From an uncultured Eubacterium sp. (GTDB lineage: Bacteria; Bacillota; Clostridia; Lachnospirales; Lachnospiraceae): DNA of 22,851 nt. Within the stretch, counting starts at the first letter, position 1, and each line of letters starts with the position of its first letter. Positions 22,793-22,851 of this stretch are shown here, piece by piece. The notes beneath the pieces were generated by a model that was given only the letters and a program-made list of their open reading frames with translations, did not search any database and was not told where the DNA came from. Where the stretch lies: NCBI GenBank assembly GCA_958446835.1, contig CAUCXT010000040.1, positions 1-22,851 of the forward strand, in the 5' to 3' direction. Made by a program: the position numbers and the translations under genes.

Positions 22793-22851
22793 GAAATAGA
22801 GTAGTCTCGGAAACACAATGCATAAAGGATGAGATTTTTGCATACATGGCG

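Noticed and set aside
22184..22843. 219-codon minus-strand frame
   Set aside because: It is antisense to the dehydrogenase with its intact Rossmann motif; it is a shadow.
22830..22851. Possible start of a next gene (ATG AGA TTT TTG CAT ACA TGG)
   Set aside because: Only seven codons remain in the window and the only purine-rich stretch (AAAGG) abuts the ATG, leaving no spacing for a ribosome site.
1..22851. CRISPR arrays, insertion sequences, tRNA or rRNA genes, prophage genes
   Set aside because: No regularly spaced repeats with spacers, transposase or integrase motifs, tRNA-like cloverleaf or rRNA segments were recognised on reading through.

Overview
The window looks like the chromosome of a motile, low-GC, Gram-positive gut-type anaerobe of the Lachnospiraceae (Roseburia / Agathobacter / Lachnospira / Butyrivibrio relatives). 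This rests on the protein families present (a canonical flagellin with FliS, a Gram-positive Tad pilus set with a Flp1-type pilin and an FHA/DUF6382-like protein, a TSCPD protein, a DUF2508/YaaL protein), strong AGGAGG ribosome sites, several TTG starts, and A/T-rich intergenic DNA. Genus cannot be fixed from sequence reading alone.

Layout. (1) 1-4211: end of a flagellar-region gene of about 720 aa, cut by the window edge and with a FliK-like C-terminus, then flagellin (2252-3616) and its chaperone FliS (3637-4116). A very good sigma28 promoter lies across the last codons and stop of the first gene. A long imperfect hairpin (4134-4211) closes the block. (2) 4266-4520, minus strand: a small DUF2508 (YaaL-like) gene. 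(3) 4647-16761: one long collinear block that looks like a single operon for a Tad/Flp type IVc pilus. It opens with a consensus sigmaA promoter whose -35 is overlapped by a perfect 16-bp palindrome. Gene order is tadZ, tadA, tadB, tadC (with an extra outside domain), Flp1-type pilin, a 708-aa TadG-like protein, a TadE-like protein with two Cys-rich C-terminal repeats, a prepilin peptidase, a second TadE-like protein, a membrane FHA protein, a rhomboid protease, and a flavodoxin-SCP2 fusion. Gaps are short or genes overlap throughout. (4) 16838-17125: a stand-alone 63-aa gene with its own promoter and terminator. (5) 17230-17964, minus: an orphan soluble histidine kinase. (6) Single genes: HIT hydrolase (18117-18536), then convergent murG and a TSCPD gene (18680-20016, minus), divergent mtnN-like nucleosidase (20212-20904), an unknown three-helix membrane protein (21084-21791) and a D-2-hydroxyacid dehydrogenase of the hydroxypyruvate-reductase type (21839-22792).

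How the genes work together. FliS keeps flagellin unfolded and soluble until export. In the Tad block, the peptidase trims the pilin and pseudopilins, TadA powers assembly at the TadB/TadC membrane platform, TadZ is expected to place the machine in the cell, and the FHA protein may link it to Ser/Thr phosphorylation. The last two genes (rhomboid, flavodoxin-SCP2) are not standard pilus parts, yet they are tightly coupled to the operon end. They are the most interesting candidates for an undescribed add-on module.

No CRISPR array, insertion sequence, tRNA or rRNA gene was recognised. No gap between genes exceeds 300 bases; the gap contents are described in the entries.
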